Notes: generated by a model not told the origin, from the letters alone. 64,000 nucleotides of DNA from Oceaniovalibus guishaninsula JLT2003 (GCF_000299575.1 NZ_AMGO01000036.1:1-64000), one strand, 5' to 3'. Shown: positions 46,680 to 57,251, counted from the stretch's first letter. A program made the numbers and translations.

Positions 46680-48329
46680 TCACATGTTGGGATAGTTCGG
46701 CCCGTCCCCGCCCTGCGGCACCGTCCAGACGATGTTCTGGCTGGGATCCTTGATGTCGCAGGTCTTGCAATGCACGCAGTTCTGGAAATTGATGACGAAC
46801 CGCGTGTCGCGCCCTTCCTCGGTCACGAATTCATAGACCCCGGCCGGGCAATAGCGTTGCGACAGACCGGCATATTTCGGCAGGTTCACCGCGACCGGGA
46901 TGGCCGGATCCTTCAGCTTCAGATGCGCGGGCTGGCTTTCCTCGTGATTGGTGAACGAAAACGCCACGTTGGTCAGCCGGTCGAAGCTCAGCGTGCCGTC
47001 GGGCTTGGGATAGTCCAGTTGCTTGTGGTCGGCGGCGTCGCCGGTGGCCGCGGCATCGGTCTTGCCGTGCTTCAGCGTGCCCAGCAGCGAAAAGCCCGCG
47101 GTGTTGCACCACATGTCGAACCCGCCCAGCGCCAGCGACGCGGTCAGCCCGTATTTCGACCAGATCGGCTTGACGTTGCGGACGCGGCGCAGGTCGCGGC
47201 CGATGGGCCCGCTGCGCACCGCCGCATCGTAATCGTCCAGCACGTCGCCCGACCGGCCCGCGGCGATGGCCTCGTGCGCGGCCTCGGCGGCGGCCTTGCC
47301 CGACAGCATGGCGTTGTGGTTGCCCTTGATGCGCGGCACGTTGACCATCCCGGCGGCGCATCCCAGCAGCGCGCCGCCCTGAAAGGCGACCTTGGGCAGC
47401 GATTGCCACCCGCCCTCGCTGATGGCGCGCGCGCCATAGGCCACGCGCTTGCCGCCTTTCAGCAGCTCGGCCACCATCGGATGATGCTTGAATTGCTGGA
47501 ACGCCAGATAGGGGTTCACGTATGGGTTGGCGTAACCCAGATGCACCACGAACCCGACATAGACCTGGTTGTTGTCGAGGTGATAGATGAACGACCCGCC
47601 GCCCGCATCGCTGCCCAGCGGCCATCCCATCGTATGCGTGACCGTGCCGGGGCGGTGCTTTTCCGGGTCGATCTCCCACAGCTCCTTCATGCCCAGGCCG
47701 TATTTCTGCACGTCGCTGTCGGCATCCAGACCGTAGCGCGCGATGACCTGCTTGGACAGCGATCCGCGCACCCCCTCGCCCAGCATCACGTATTTGCCGT
47801 GCAGCTCCATCCCCGGTTCGTAATTCGGGCCTTCGCTGCCGTCGGGGTTGCGCCCGAATTCGCCCGCGACGACGCCCCTGACCGCGCCCTCGTCGTCGAA
47901 GACAAGTTCCGAACAGGACATGCCGGGGAAGATTTCCACCCCCAGCTCCTCGGCCTGCTCGGCCAGCCAGCGGCACACATTGCCCATGCTGACGATATAA
48001 TTGCCGTGATTGTTCATCAGCGGCGGCATCACGACATTGGGCACCCGCGCCTTGCCGCTTTCGCCCAGAAAGAAGAAATTGTCCTTGGCCACCTTCACCG
48101 TCACCGGCGCGCCGCGATCCTTCCAGTCAGGCAGCAGCGCGTCCAGGCCGCAGGGATCCAGCACCGCGCCCGACAGGATATGCGCACCCACCTCGGAACC
48201 CTTTTCCAGCAGCACGACGCTGCGTTCTGGATCGAGCTGCTTGAGGCGGATCGCCGCCGACAGGCCCGCCGGCCCCGCGCCGACGATCACCACATCGTAT
48301 TCCATCGCTTCGCGGGCGGTCTGGGACAT
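46680..48329 (-). CDS. etfQO: Electron transfer flavoprotein-ubiquinone oxidoreductase
   Basis: A 549-residue membrane-associated flavo-iron-sulfur protein that passes electrons from acyl-CoA dehydrogenases via ETF to ubiquinone. The FAD motif is [20 protein letters not shown] at the N-terminus, followed by [16 protein letters not shown]. The [4Fe-4S] Cys residues are in the last 70 residues (YCPAGVYEF and [13 protein letters not shown]). ATG 48329 has an AAGGAA site. It is the likely electron sink for Mcd encoded at 4874-6559. etfA and etfB are not in this window. Confidence 0.95.
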   Translation of the reverse strand: MSQTAREAMEYDVVIVGAGPAGLSAAIRLKQLDPERSVVLLEKGSEVGAHILSGAVLDPCGLDALLPDWKDRGAPVTVKVAKDNFFFLGESGKARVPNVVMPPLMNNHGNYIVSMGNVCRWLAEQAEELGVEIFPGMSCSELVFDDEGAVRGVVAGEFGRNPDGSEGPNYEPGMELHGKYVMLGEGVRGSLSKQVIARYGLDADSDVQKYGLGMKELWEIDPEKHRPGTVTHTMGWPLGSDAGGGSFIYHLDNNQVYVGFVVHLGYANPYVNPYLAFQQFKHHPMVAELLKGGKRVAYGARAISEGGWQSLPKVAFQGGALLGCAAGMVNVPRIKGNHNAMLSGKAAAEAAHEAIAAGRSGDVLDDYDAAVRSGPIGRDLRRVRNVKPIWSKYGLTASLALGGFDMWCNTAGFSLLGTLKHGKTDAAATGDAADHKQLDYPKPDGTLSFDRLTNVAFSFTNHEESQPAHLKLKDPAIPVAVNLPKYAGLSQRYCPAGVYEFVTEEGRDTRFVINFQNCVHCKTCDIKDPSQNIVWTVPQGGDGPNYPNM

Positions 48330-48434
48330 TGCGGCTTCCTTGTTGGCGTGTCGTCGTCCGATGTAGGGGCCAGCGCCCCGCCGCGTCAATTGCGACACGG
48401 CGTTACGCCCCGGCGCGCGCGGACGGCCCCGCCC

Positions 48435-48462
48435 TTGACTTTGCGCGTCCCCCCTTGATTAA
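48435..48462 (+). promoter_or_regulatory. Possible sigma-70 promoter for greA
   Basis: TTGACT at 48435-48440 and GATTAA at 48457-48462, spaced by 16 bases, lie about 46 bases before the greA start, in the gap divergent from ETF-QO. The -35 element is good and the -10 element weak. Confidence 0.4.
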
Positions 48463-48508
48463 CAAGCCCCAGTCCTTCCGCATTCCCAGCACGAAAACGG
48501 CCCCCCAC

Positions 48509-48979
48509 ATGGAAAAGATACCGCTGACCCGCGCGGGGCAGACCGCGCTCAATGCCGAGTTGAAGCAACTCAAGTCCGAAGAACGCCCCGCCATCATCGC
48601 CGCCATCGCCGAGGCGCGCGAACATGGCGACCTGTCCGAGAATGCCGAATACCATTCCGCCAAGGAGAAGCAGTCCTTCATCGAGGGCCGCATCAAGGAA
48701 ATCGAAAGCATCCTGTCGCGGGCCGACGTTATCGAGACCGGCAAGATGTCGGGCGCCATCAAGTTCGGCGCCGAAGTGACGCTGCTGGACGAGGATACCG
48801 ACGAAGAGCGCACCTATCAGATCGTGGGCGAACCCGAGGCGAACCTCGAAGCGGGCAAGTTGAACCTGCGCTCGCCGCTCGCGCGCGCGCTGATCGGCAA
48901 GGACGAGGGCGACACCGTCGAAGTGCGCACCCCCGGCGGCGAAAAGTCCTATGAAATCCTGCGCGTCGTCTGGCGCTGA
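48509..48979 (+). CDS. greA: Transcription elongation factor GreA
   Basis: A 156-residue factor that stimulates transcript cleavage by backtracked RNA polymerase. The N-terminal coiled coil has [23 protein letters not shown], whose acidic loop carries the catalytic Asp and Glu. The C-terminal FKBP-like domain ends [30 protein letters not shown]. The ATG has only a weak ribosome-binding site. The two-helix membrane protein follows 15 bases later. Confidence 0.96.
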   Translation: MEKIPLTRAGQTALNAELKQLKSEERPAIIAAIAEAREHGDLSENAEYHSAKEKQSFIEGRIKEIESILSRADVIETGKMSGAIKFGAEVTLLDEDTDEERTYQIVGEPEANLEAGKLNLRSPLARALIGKDEGDTVEVRTPGGEKSYEILRVVWR

Positions 48980-48994
48980 ACGCGAAGGCCGCGC

Positions 48995-49984
48995 ATGTCG
49001 AACCGCGATCTTCTGGACCGGCTGCGCGGCGTCTGGCGCAGGCGCGCCGGCGCCGACCTGGCGGGCACCGTCGCCGGCGGGCTGGCGGTTCTGTGGGCCG
49101 TGGCGGCGGCGATGCTGCTGGTCTGGCCCGGCAATCGCGGGCTTGGCGACACGATCTTCTATGTGACCGTGCCCATCGCGGTCCTGCTGCCGCTAGCGCT
49201 GGCCTGGGTCGGCATCACCGTCGGCCGCGCCGCCCGCCACAGCGCGGCCGCGCTGGCGCGTCTGACCCGCACGCTGGACGCCATCGAAAGGCGCGCGGGC
49301 GTGGCCCCCGCGCAGCCCGATACGCCCGATCTTTCCGCGCGGCTGGACCGCATCGCCGACACCCAGCGCAAGATCGAGGCGACGCTGGCCCGCCTCGCCG
49401 CCACGCGCGCCGACCGGCCTGCCCCCGCCGCTTCTGCCCCTGCCGCCCCGCAGCGCGCGGCCGCCGACACGGCGCAGCCCGCGCTGGGCATCGACGCCCC
49501 GCAGGAGGCCCCGGCACTGGGCATCGACGATCTGATTGCCGCGCTGCAATTTCCGGTCGATCCGCAGGACCGCGCCGGGTTCAGGGCGCTGCGCCGCGCC
49601 CTTCAGGACCGAAGCGCGGCGCAGGTCGTGACCTCGGCGCAGGACGTGCTGACGCTGCTCAGCCAGGATGGCATCTATATGGACGACCTGCCGCCCGATG
49701 CGGTCGATCCCGCGCTCTGGCGTCGTTTCGCACGGGGCGAACGCGGCCCGGCCATCGCCGGCATCGGCGCGATCCGGGAGGAGGCCGCGCTGGACAAGGC
49801 GCGGCGGCGGATGCGCGGCGACACGATCTTCCGCGATACCTGCCACCATTTCCTGCGGCTTTTCGACCGCACGCTGGCCGGGATGGAACCGCAGGCCGAC
49901 GACGCGCAGATCGCCCGGCTGGCCAATACCCGCACGGCGCGCGCGTTCATGCTTCTGGGTCGGGTGGCGGGCACCTTCGACTGA
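48995..49984 (+). CDS. Hypothetical two-helix membrane protein with helical C-domain
   Basis: A 329-residue protein I do not recognise. Two membrane helices (about 22-44 and 54-77) are followed by a coiled-coil-like stretch with ALARLTRTLDAIERR and LARLAATRADR, a low-complexity Ala/Pro linker (about 140-165), then a conserved-looking helical domain (about 175-329; LIALQFP..., RAFMLLGRVAGTFD). It starts 15 bases after greA and converges with the DUF4175 gene. Both are unusual membrane proteins, but no functional link is shown. Found only in this type of bacterium as far as I can tell. Confidence 0.7.
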   Translation: MSNRDLLDRLRGVWRRRAGADLAGTVAGGLAVLWAVAAAMLLVWPGNRGLGDTIFYVTVPIAVLLPLALAWVGITVGRAARHSAAALARLTRTLDAIERRAGVAPAQPDTPDLSARLDRIADTQRKIEATLARLAATRADRPAPAASAPAAPQRAAADTAQPALGIDAPQEAPALGIDDLIAALQFPVDPQDRAGFRALRRALQDRSAAQVVTSAQDVLTLLSQDGIYMDDLPPDAVDPALWRRFARGERGPAIAGIGAIREEAALDKARRRMRGDTIFRDTCHHFLRLFDRTLAGMEPQADDAQIARLANTRTARAFMLLGRVAGTFD

Positions 49985-49987
49985 CCG

Positions 49988-52510
49988 TCAGAACCGGTCC
50001 AGCAGACGCCGCAGATAGTCGCGCTCGGCCTCGGGGCGGGCGCGTTCGCCCGACCGGCGGCGGATCTCGTCCAGCAATTCCTCGGCCCGGCGATGCACCT
50101 CGTCGCGGCCCAGAAGGTCGCTATCCGATCCCATCCGCCCGTCCAGGCCCGCCTCGCGGCCCAGCGGGTCCGAGGCGCGGCCCTGCGGATCGCCGGCCTC
50201 GGCCCGGCCCTCGGCCCCCTGGCGGTCCTGCGCCATCGCTTCGCCCAACTGGCGCATCCCCTCGCGCAAAGCCTCCATCGCGTCGGCCTGCCGGTCCAGG
50301 GCGCGGGCGGTGTCGCCGTCGCGCAGCGCATCCTCGGCGCCTTCCATCGCCTCGCCCGCCCGACCGAGCTGGTCGCGCGCCGCGTCCCCTTCGGGCGTGC
50401 CCGCGCCCGGCAGATTGCCCTGCTGGCGGCCCAGCTCGTCGCGCAGCGCCTGCTGACGCTCGGCCAGCGACCCGCCGCCCTCGCCCTCGCCCTCGCCCGG
50501 CTGTCCCTGCCCCGGCTGCCGTCCCTGTCCCTGCTGGCCCGGCTGTTGCCCCGGCTGCTGGCCCTCGCCGAATTGCCGCTGCAAATCGCGGAAGGCGTCG
50601 TCGCTCAGCCCCTGCTGGTCGCGCAGGGTCTGTTGCAGATCGTCCATCGCCTGCTGGCCTTCGCCGGGCTGCCCCTGCCCCTGCCCCTGGCCCTGGCCCT
50701 GCGTCACCTGCATGTTCTCCATCATGCGGTTCAACTGCTCCAGCAGCGCCTGCGCCTCGGCCATGCGGCCCTGCTCCATCAGCTCCTGGATGCGGTCCAT
50801 CATCTGCTGAAGCTGGTCCGGCGTGATCTCCTGCATCTCGCCCTGCGCCTGTTGGCTTTCGCCGCCTTCCGACTGCTCGGCCAACTGGCGCATGTAGTCC
50901 TGCATCGCCTCGCGCAGTTCCTGCATCAGTTCGGCGATCTCGCTTGGGTCGGCGCCGTTCTCCATCGCCTCGGCCAGACGGTCCTGCGCGCGGCGCAGGC
51001 GTTCCAGCGCGTCGGCCAGATCGCCGTGTTCCAGTTCCTGCGCGATGTCCCACAGCGCCTGCGCGATCTCGTCCTGCCGCTCGGGCGTCAGCGGCGTCAC
51101 GCCCAGCCCCGCCTCAAGCCGCCGGATCGCGACCCGCAACCGCAGATAAAGCGTATGGGACCGGAACACCCCCTCGGGCTGCCACGAAATCGCGCGCAGC
51201 ACATCGGCCACGCGGCGGGCATTGTCGCGCGACCACAGCAGGTCGCGCCGCTGCTCGATCACCGCCTGCGCCACTGGATCGAAGAACCGCAATCCCGCCA
51301 GATCGCCGCGCACCGGATCCGAGGCACCCGTCTGGCCCATCGCATCCGTCACCTCGAACGTCATCGTCACGGGCAGGTTCGCCCAGGGGTGGCGGCTGAA
51401 ATCCTCGACCAGCGCGCCCTCGAACGCGGCACGGTCGCCGGTGATCGGCAGGGGCAGATCGACCACCAGCGCATCGCGCGGGTCGGGATCGGCGGCAAGG
51501 CCGTGGCGGCGGTCGATGGCGGCTTCGTCCAGCGTCACGGTCACGCGCCCGGCGGTCACGCCGTAATCGTCCGACGCGGTGAAGGGCTGGCGGAACTGCC
51601 CGCCCTCGATCCGTTCGGCGGGTTCGGTCACGGCGATGGCAGGCGGCGCGTCGGGGATCACGGCCACGTCCCAGGCGCGGCCCCCCGCCCCCTCGATCCG
51701 CAGAACGCCGTCCTGCACCACCTCGAAATCGCGCGAGGGCGCGCCGTCCTCGACGGGGGACGCGGTGCCGCCCGACACGGTTTCCACCACATCCAGCGCG
51801 CCCACCTCGCCGTAAAGGCGCAGCGTCACGCGGCTGTCCTCGGGCACGTCGATGGCGCGGGAATCGAGATCGGCAAGATAGAGGCTGGGCAGTCCGGTAT
51901 AGGACGGCGGCTCGATCCAGCCTTCCCAGGCGGGACCGGCGGCCAGCGCGGCACCCGGCCGGCCCGGCGTCATCTCGGCCACCGTGCCGACGCGCAGCAC
52001 CGACCCCCAGATCGCCGCCACCGCGAACAGCAGCAGCGCGGCATAGCGCAGCGCGAAGGGATCGCGCCCGGCCAACCGCAGATCGGGCCGCACGGCGCGC
52101 GCCCGCCACACGCGGTCGGCCATCCGCGCGACATGCGCGTCCCAGACCGCGCGCGACGCGGCATCGTCGCCGCCGATGGCCTGGTGGTCGGTCAGCACCG
52201 TGATGGGCCGCCCCGGCAACGACCGGTCCAGCCGGTCCAGCGCGTCGGCATCGGACGGCCAGCGGAACCGCCGCGCGCCATGCCAGACGGCCGCAAGCGC
52301 CCCGGCCCCGACCGCCAGCGCGGCCGCCCAGACGGCCTCGACCGGGGCGGCCTCGTGCCAGCCCAGCATCAGCGCGCCCAGCACCGCCAGCCCCAGCGCC
52401 CAGAGCGGCCAGAAGGCGCGCGCCGCGCGTTCGGCGGCCATCCCGGCGCGCGTCAGCGTCAGGGGGCGGCGCAATCCGCGCAGGGCGTCGTCGGACAGGG
52501 GACGGGACAT
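49988..52510 (-). CDS. TIGR02302/DUF4175 family large membrane protein
   Basis: An 840-residue inner-membrane protein of the TIGR02302 family (DUF4175), function unknown. Three hydrophobic helices lie near 30-50, 55-75 and 150-170. A periplasmic beta-rich region (about 180-450) is followed by a long helical and coiled-coil section with many Glu and Gln (about 470-600). Residues about 600-690 are a low-complexity Gln/Gly/Pro tract with QGQGQGQ and PGQQPGQQGQ repeats. The last 150 residues are helical and charged. It is 51 bases from lysA, the usual neighbour in Rhodobacterales. I took ATG 52510 (MSRPLSDD). Confidence 0.88.
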   Translation of the reverse strand: MSRPLSDDALRGLRRPLTLTRAGMAAERAARAFWPLWALGLAVLGALMLGWHEAAPVEAVWAAALAVGAGALAAVWHGARRFRWPSDADALDRLDRSLPGRPITVLTDHQAIGGDDAASRAVWDAHVARMADRVWRARAVRPDLRLAGRDPFALRYAALLLFAVAAIWGSVLRVGTVAEMTPGRPGAALAAGPAWEGWIEPPSYTGLPSLYLADLDSRAIDVPEDSRVTLRLYGEVGALDVVETVSGGTASPVEDGAPSRDFEVVQDGVLRIEGAGGRAWDVAVIPDAPPAIAVTEPAERIEGGQFRQPFTASDDYGVTAGRVTVTLDEAAIDRRHGLAADPDPRDALVVDLPLPITGDRAAFEGALVEDFSRHPWANLPVTMTFEVTDAMGQTGASDPVRGDLAGLRFFDPVAQAVIEQRRDLLWSRDNARRVADVLRAISWQPEGVFRSHTLYLRLRVAIRRLEAGLGVTPLTPERQDEIAQALWDIAQELEHGDLADALERLRRAQDRLAEAMENGADPSEIAELMQELREAMQDYMRQLAEQSEGGESQQAQGEMQEITPDQLQQMMDRIQELMEQGRMAEAQALLEQLNRMMENMQVTQGQGQGQGQGQPGEGQQAMDDLQQTLRDQQGLSDDAFRDLQRQFGEGQQPGQQPGQQGQGRQPGQGQPGEGEGEGGGSLAERQQALRDELGRQQGNLPGAGTPEGDAARDQLGRAGEAMEGAEDALRDGDTARALDRQADAMEALREGMRQLGEAMAQDRQGAEGRAEAGDPQGRASDPLGREAGLDGRMGSDSDLLGRDEVHRRAEELLDEIRRRSGERARPEAERDYLRRLLDRF

Positions 52511-52561
52511 CGACCTCGACCGGCATCTGCCGTGTGGCGGCCCGATGCGGACCATCCCGCG

Positions 52562-53827
52562 TTAGAGCCAGGCGGGGATGGTATCGCGTTCGATCATCTC
52601 GTCAATCGTCGGACGGGCGCGGATGACGGCGAATTGATCCCTGTCCACCAGCACCTCGGGGATCAGCGGGCGGGAATTGTATTCGGACGCCATCACCGCA
52701 CCGTAGGCCCCCGCGCTGCGGAACGCCACCAGATCGCCCTCGCCCAGCGGCGGCATCGGCCGCGCCCGCGCGAAGGTGTCGCCGCTTTCGCAGACCGGCC
52801 CGACGATATCCACCGCCGCCCGGTCCACCCCCGGCGCGGGCTGCACCAGCGGCACGATGTCGTGATGCGCGCCATACATCGACGGGCGGATCAGGTCGTT
52901 CATCGCCGCGTCGAGGATCAGGAAATCGCGGTCCTCGCCCTGCTTGAGATAGATCACCGACGCCACCAGCACGCCCGCGTTCCCGGCGATTAGCCGGCCC
53001 GGCTCGATCTCGATCTGGCAGCCCAGATCGCCCAGCGTGCGGCGGATCATCGCGCCGTAATCGGAGGGCAGCGGCGGGGCGGCGTTGTCCTGCACGTAAG
53101 GGATGCCCAGCCCGCCGCCCAGATCCAGCCGGTCGATGGCGTGGCCCTGCGACCGCAGCAGCCGCGTCAGCTCGGCGACCTTGGCATAGGCCGCCTCGAA
53201 CGGGGCGAGGTCGGTCAGCTGGCTGCCGATATGCACGTCGATCCCCACCACCCGCAACCCCGGCATCCGGGCCGCTTTCGCATAGACCTGCGGCGCGCGG
53301 GCGATGGGGATGCCGAACTTGTCCTGCCGCCGACCGGTGGCGATCTTCTCGTGCGTGCCGGCATCGACGTCGGGGTTCACGCGCAGCGTGATCGGCGCGA
53401 CCGTGTCCATCTGCCGCGCCACCCGGTCCAGCGCCTCCAGCTCGGGCTCACTCTCGACGTTGAACTGGCGCACGCCGCCTTGCAGGGCGCGCGCCATCTC
53501 GTCCCGCGTCTTGCCCACGCCCGAGAACACGATCCGCTCGCCCGGAATGCCGGCGGCCAGGGCGCGCGCGTATTCGCCGCCCGATACCACATCCATCCCC
53601 GCGCCCATGTCGCCCAGCAGCTTCAGCACCGCCTGGTTGCTCAGCGCCTTCATCGCATAGCAGATCAGATGGTCCATCCCGGCCAGCGCCTCTGCGAAGA
53701 CGGTATAGTGCCGCCGCAGCGTCGCTGTCGAATAGACATAGACCGGCGTGCCGACCGAGGCGGCGATGTCGGCCAGCGCCACGTCCTCGGCCATCAGGAT
53801 GCCGTCACGATAAAGGAAATGGTCCAT
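52562..53827 (-). CDS. lysA: Diaminopimelate decarboxylase
   Basis: A 421-residue fold-type III PLP enzyme that decarboxylates meso-diaminopimelate to lysine. The PLP Lys is Lys60 (ICYAMKALSNQ), and the second active-site segment CESGDTFAR supplies Cys from the partner subunit. HIGSQLTD and GGGLGIPY bind phosphate. The 5' frame is open upstream, but ATG 53827 gives the normal N-terminus MDHFLYRDG. Its usual upstream partner argH is 15 kb away in this genome segment. Confidence 0.96.
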   Translation of the reverse strand: MDHFLYRDGILMAEDVALADIAASVGTPVYVYSTATLRRHYTVFAEALAGMDHLICYAMKALSNQAVLKLLGDMGAGMDVVSGGEYARALAAGIPGERIVFSGVGKTRDEMARALQGGVRQFNVESEPELEALDRVARQMDTVAPITLRVNPDVDAGTHEKIATGRRQDKFGIPIARAPQVYAKAARMPGLRVVGIDVHIGSQLTDLAPFEAAYAKVAELTRLLRSQGHAIDRLDLGGGLGIPYVQDNAAPPLPSDYGAMIRRTLGDLGCQIEIEPGRLIAGNAGVLVASVIYLKQGEDRDFLILDAAMNDLIRPSMYGAHHDIVPLVQPAPGVDRAAVDIVGPVCESGDTFARARPMPPLGEGDLVAFRSAGAYGAVMASEYNSRPLIPEVLVDRDQFAVIRARPTIDEMIERDTIPAWL

Positions 53828-53891
53828 GTCATGCCTTGTCCGACCGCGCGCGCCGGGTGATAGCAGGCTGGGGCGGGAACGCAATTCGACG

Positions 53892-54758
53892 ATGACGGGA
53901 CACGACATGCGCGGCCGCTGGCGCACCACGATGCTGACCGCGCTGGCGATGGTGGCCTTCGCCGCCAATTCGGTGCTGAACCGCGCCGCGCTGGCCGACG
54001 CGCTGATCGACCCGATGGCCTTCGCGGCGATCCGGCTGGCGGCGGGGGCCGTCACGCTGGGGGCGCTGGCCACGGCCCTGCGCGGCCGCGCCTGGCTGAC
54101 GCGCCTGCGCCCCGCGGGCGCGCTGGCGCTGGCGCTTTACGTCACCGGCTTCTCGGCGGCCTATCTGCGGATGGATGCGGGCGCGGGGGCGCTGATCCTG
54201 TTCGGCGGCGTGCAGGTGACGATGTTCGCCGGCGCACTGGCTTTGGGCGAATCCGTGCCCGCCCGCCGCTGGATCGGCGCGGCGCTGGCGCTGGCGGGGC
54301 TGGCATGGATGCTGCTGCCCGGCGCGGGGTCGGTGCCGCCCGTCTCGGCCGCGCTGATGGCGCTGGCGGCTTTCGGCTGGGGGCTTTATTCGCTCATGGG
54401 CCGCGCCGGGACCGACCCGCTTTCGGCCACCGCCGCCGCCTTCGCCGGGGCCGTGCCGCTGGGGCTGGCGGCGTTCTGGGCCGCGCCCGCCGCCCTGCCC
54501 GCCCGGCCCGAGGGCATCGCGCTGGCGGTCCTGTCGGGCGCCGTCACCTCGGGGCTGGGCTATGCGCTGTGGTATGCCGTGCTGCCGCGCCTCGGCCCCG
54601 CCCGCGCGGCGCTGGCGCAACTGACGGTGCCGGTGATCGCCGTCGCGGGCGGCACGCTGCTGCTGGCGGAAATCCCCGGCCCCCGCCTGGCGCTGGCCTG
54701 CGCGCTTGTGATCGGCGGCGTCGCCTTCGGGCTGTCGGGGCGGCGCGGCGCGCGCTAG
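53892..54758 (+). CDS. EamA family (DMT superfamily) transporter
   Basis: A 288-residue inner-membrane protein with ten predicted helices in two EamA halves. The first helix is MLTALAMVAFAANSVLNRAALA and the second half begins near LMALAAFGWGLYSLMGRAG. Family members export amino acids or nucleotide-related metabolites, but substrate specificity is not readable. ATG 53892 and ATG 53907 are both possible. It is divergent from lysA by 64 bases and followed by the lipase gene after nine bases. Confidence 0.85.
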   Translation: MTGHDMRGRWRTTMLTALAMVAFAANSVLNRAALADALIDPMAFAAIRLAAGAVTLGALATALRGRAWLTRLRPAGALALALYVTGFSAAYLRMDAGAGALILFGGVQVTMFAGALALGESVPARRWIGAALALAGLAWMLLPGAGSVPPVSAALMALAAFGWGLYSLMGRAGTDPLSATAAAFAGAVPLGLAAFWAAPAALPARPEGIALAVLSGAVTSGLGYALWYAVLPRLGPARAALAQLTVPVIAVAGGTLLLAEIPGPRLALACALVIGGVAFGLSGRRGAR

Positions 54759-54767
54759 ATTGCCGCC

Positions 54768-55454
54768 ATGCGCGCCCTTCTCGCCCTTGCCCTTCTGCTG
54801 CTGCCCCTGCCCGCGCTGGCGGGCGATTGCGTGATCCTGCTGCACGGTCTGGCGCGCACGGCGGCGTCGATGCAGGTCATGGCGGTGGCGCTGGAGCGCG
54901 AAGGCTATGACGTCATCAACGTCGATTACCCCTCGACCGACCGCGCCATCGGCCCGCTGGTCGATCGCACGATCCCCGATACCGTGGCGGCCTGCGGCGA
55001 CCGGCGCGTGCATTTCGTGACCCATTCGATGGGCGGCATCCTCGTGCGCGCCTGGCTGGAGGACAACCGCCCCGCCATCATGGGCCGCGTGGTGATGATG
55101 GGACCGCCCAATCACGGCACCGAACTGGTCGATGCCTTCGGCGATCTGGAACCCTTCGCCTGGCTCAACGGCCCGGCGGGGCTGCAACTGGGCACCGGCC
55201 CCGACAGCGTGCCGAACCGCCTCGGCCTGCCCCGGTTCGAGCTTGGGGTGATCGCCGGGAACCGCTCGCTCAACCCCGTCTATTCGACGTTGATCGAGGG
55301 GCCGGACGACGGCAAGGTCTCGGTCGCGTCGACGCGCATCCAGGGCATGGACGATCACATCGTGCTGCCGGTGACGCATACCTTCATGATGATGAATCCG
55401 CTGGTCATCCGGCAGGTGCTGGCCTTCCTGCGCGACGGGCGTTTCGCCCGCTGA
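54768..55454 (+). CDS. Exported alpha/beta-hydrolase (lipase-like)
   Basis: A 228-residue exported hydrolase. The signal peptide ends around ALAG (about 19). The nucleophile is Ser87 in VTHSMGG and the oxyanion-hole HG is in [11 protein letters not shown]. The sequence after [15 protein letters not shown] is typical of triacylglycerol-lipase/esterase proteins of the PGAP1-like or class 2 lipase group. Asp and His of the triad are probably D (GPDDGKVS) and H (LPVTHTF). The substrate is unknown. It starts nine bases after the EamA transporter. Confidence 0.85.
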   Translation: MRALLALALLLLPLPALAGDCVILLHGLARTAASMQVMAVALEREGYDVINVDYPSTDRAIGPLVDRTIPDTVAACGDRRVHFVTHSMGGILVRAWLEDNRPAIMGRVVMMGPPNHGTELVDAFGDLEPFAWLNGPAGLQLGTGPDSVPNRLGLPRFELGVIAGNRSLNPVYSTLIEGPDDGKVSVASTRIQGMDDHIVLPVTHTFMMMNPLVIRQVLAFLRDGRFAR

Positions 55455-55467
55455 CGCGACGGTTGAT

Positions 55468-56520
55468 TCACCCGCCGACGCGGCGGTTCACATGCCCCAT
55501 CTTGCGCCCGGCGCGCATCTCGGCCTTGCCGTAAAGATGCAGCGCGCAGGCCGGGTCGCGGGCCAGATCCGGCACGCGGGACACGTCGTCGCCGATCAGG
55601 TTGGTCATCACCATGTCCGAATGCCGCGCGCCGTCGCCAAGGGGCCAGCCCGCCACGGCGCGGACATGCTGCTCGAACTGGCAGATCGTGCATCCGTCCT
55701 GCGTCCAGTGGCCCGAATTGTGCACGCGCGGCGCGATCTCGTTCACGATCAGACCGCCTTGCACGACGAAGAATTCCACCCCCAGCACGCCGACGTAATC
55801 CAGCGCGTTCAGGATGCGCCCGGTCTGGATCACCGCATCGGTCAGGACGCTGCCCGGCAACCCGGCGGGAACGGTCGTGGTGCGCAGGATGCCGCCCTCG
55901 TGGACGTTGCGCCCCGGATCGAAACAGGCGACGCTGCCGTCCGGCCCGCGCGCCCCGATGACCGAGATCTCGGCCTCGAACGGCACCACGCCTTCCAGGA
56001 TCGCGGGCGCATCGGGCAGGTCGGCCTCGGCGGACGTGACCCGCATCTGCCCCTTGCCGTCATAGCCGAAGCGCCGGGTCTTCAGGATCGCCGGCGCGCC
56101 CACCCGCTTCAGCGCCGCCGCGAACGCGGCCCGGTCCGGCACGTCGGCATAGGGCGCGCAGGCCAGCCCCAGCCCGGTCAGCCAGTCCTTTTCCGTCAGC
56201 CGGTCCTGCGACACGCGCAGCGCCTCGCGCCCCGGACGGATGGCGCACAGCCCTTCCAGCAGATCCAGCGCGGCGGTCGGGATGTTCTCGAACTCGTAGG
56301 TCACGACATCGACGGCCGCGCCGAAGGCGCGCAGCGCCTCGGCATCGTCGAAGGCGGCGCAGGTATGATGCGCCGAAACCTCGGCCGCCGGGGCGTCGGG
56401 CGCGGGGTCGAACACATGGCACCGCAGCCCCAGACGCGCCGCCGCCAGCGCCAGCATCCGGCCCAACTGCCCGCCGCCCAGGATCCCGACGACCGCCCCG
56501 GGTGCCAGCGGCTCAGCCAT
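55468..56520 (-). CDS. purK: N5-carboxyaminoimidazole ribonucleotide synthase
   Basis: A 350-residue ATP-grasp enzyme of purine synthesis that carboxylates aminoimidazole ribonucleotide with bicarbonate. The N-terminus has [16 protein letters not shown], and the ATP-grasp core has [26 protein letters not shown] and [15 protein letters not shown]. The ATG at 56520 overlaps the purE stop by eight bases, the usual purE-purK coupling. Confidence 0.96.
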   Translation of the reverse strand: MAEPLAPGAVVGILGGGQLGRMLALAAARLGLRCHVFDPAPDAPAAEVSAHHTCAAFDDAEALRAFGAAVDVVTYEFENIPTAALDLLEGLCAIRPGREALRVSQDRLTEKDWLTGLGLACAPYADVPDRAAFAAALKRVGAPAILKTRRFGYDGKGQMRVTSAEADLPDAPAILEGVVPFEAEISVIGARGPDGSVACFDPGRNVHEGGILRTTTVPAGLPGSVLTDAVIQTGRILNALDYVGVLGVEFFVVQGGLIVNEIAPRVHNSGHWTQDGCTICQFEQHVRAVAGWPLGDGARHSDMVMTNLIGDDVSRVPDLARDPACALHLYGKAEMRAGRKMGHVNRRVGG

Positions 56521-57016
56521 CTTCCGGCACCTCGGGGATCGAGGCCGACAAGGCCGCGCGCCAGGCCGCGATTCGTCCGGCCAGCGCCGCATCGCCCAGC
56601 GCCAGGATCTGCGCCGCCATCAGCCCGCCATTGGCCGCGCCGCCGATGGCCATGGTGGCGACCGGATAGCCGCGCGGCATCTGCACGATGGAATAGAGGC
56701 TATCCAACCCGCCCAGGGCGCGCGTCTGGACCGGAACGCCGATCACCGGCAGGCAGGTCTTGCTGGCCAGCATGCCGGGCAGATGCGCCGCCCCCCCGGC
56801 CCCGGCGACGATGACGCGGATGCCGCGCGCATCCGCGTCGCGCGCATAGGACCACAGCCGGTCCGGCGTGCGGTGCGCCGATACGATCCGCGCCTCGTGC
56901 GCGACGCCAAGCGCGTCCAGCACATCCGCCGCCGCGCGCATCGTCGGCCAGTCCGACTGGCTGCCCATGACGATGCCGACGATGCCGGCCGCCGCGCCGC
57001 TGTCGCCCTGCGCCAT
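56513..57016 (-). CDS. purE: N5-carboxyaminoimidazole ribonucleotide mutase
   Basis: A 167-residue class I PurE that moves the carboxyl group from N5 to C4 of the ribonucleotide made by PurK. The signature [41 protein letters not shown] is complete, with [14 protein letters not shown] and PVIGVPVQT following. Its stop overlaps purK. The YdcH protein gene precedes it by one base. Confidence 0.97.
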   Translation of the reverse strand: MAQGDSGAAAGIVGIVMGSQSDWPTMRAAADVLDALGVAHEARIVSAHRTPDRLWSYARDADARGIRVIVAGAGGAAHLPGMLASKTCLPVIGVPVQTRALGGLDSLYSIVQMPRGYPVATMAIGGAANGGLMAAQILALGDAALAGRIAAWRAALSASIPEVPEDG

Positions 57017-57017
57017 G

Positions 57018-57251
57018 TCAGGCGATGATATCGGGGGTCAGCTGATCCTCCAGCCGCGCGATGGCGTCCTTCAGCATCAGCTTCTTGCGCTTCAGCCGTT
57101 GCAGCGTCAGCATGTCGGCCCGTCCGCCTTCCTGCAACGCGCGCACGCTTTCGTCCAGATCGGCGTGTTCGCGGCGCAGCATCTGCAACTTGATGCGCAG
57201 CACCTCGTCGGTCTGCATCCGGTGTTCGTGGCGTGGGGGCTCGGCGTTCAT
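57018..57251 (-). CDS. YdcH/DUF465 family protein
   Basis: A 77-residue coiled-coil protein ([24 protein letters not shown] and [22 protein letters not shown]), the second DUF465 member in this window. Function unknown. It ends one base before purE, so they are probably co-transcribed. ATG 57251 is preferred; an upstream start would extend the leader without domain homology. Confidence 0.82.
   Translation of the reverse strand: MNAEPPRHEHRMQTDEVLRIKLQMLRREHADLDESVRALQEGGRADMLTLQRLKRKKLMLKDAIARLEDQLTPDIIA

Noticed and set aside
50093-52993. Plus-strand open frame of 966 codons
   Set aside because: It is antisense to the DUF4175 gene and the end of lysA. Length results from GC-rich codon structure; the product is low-complexity.
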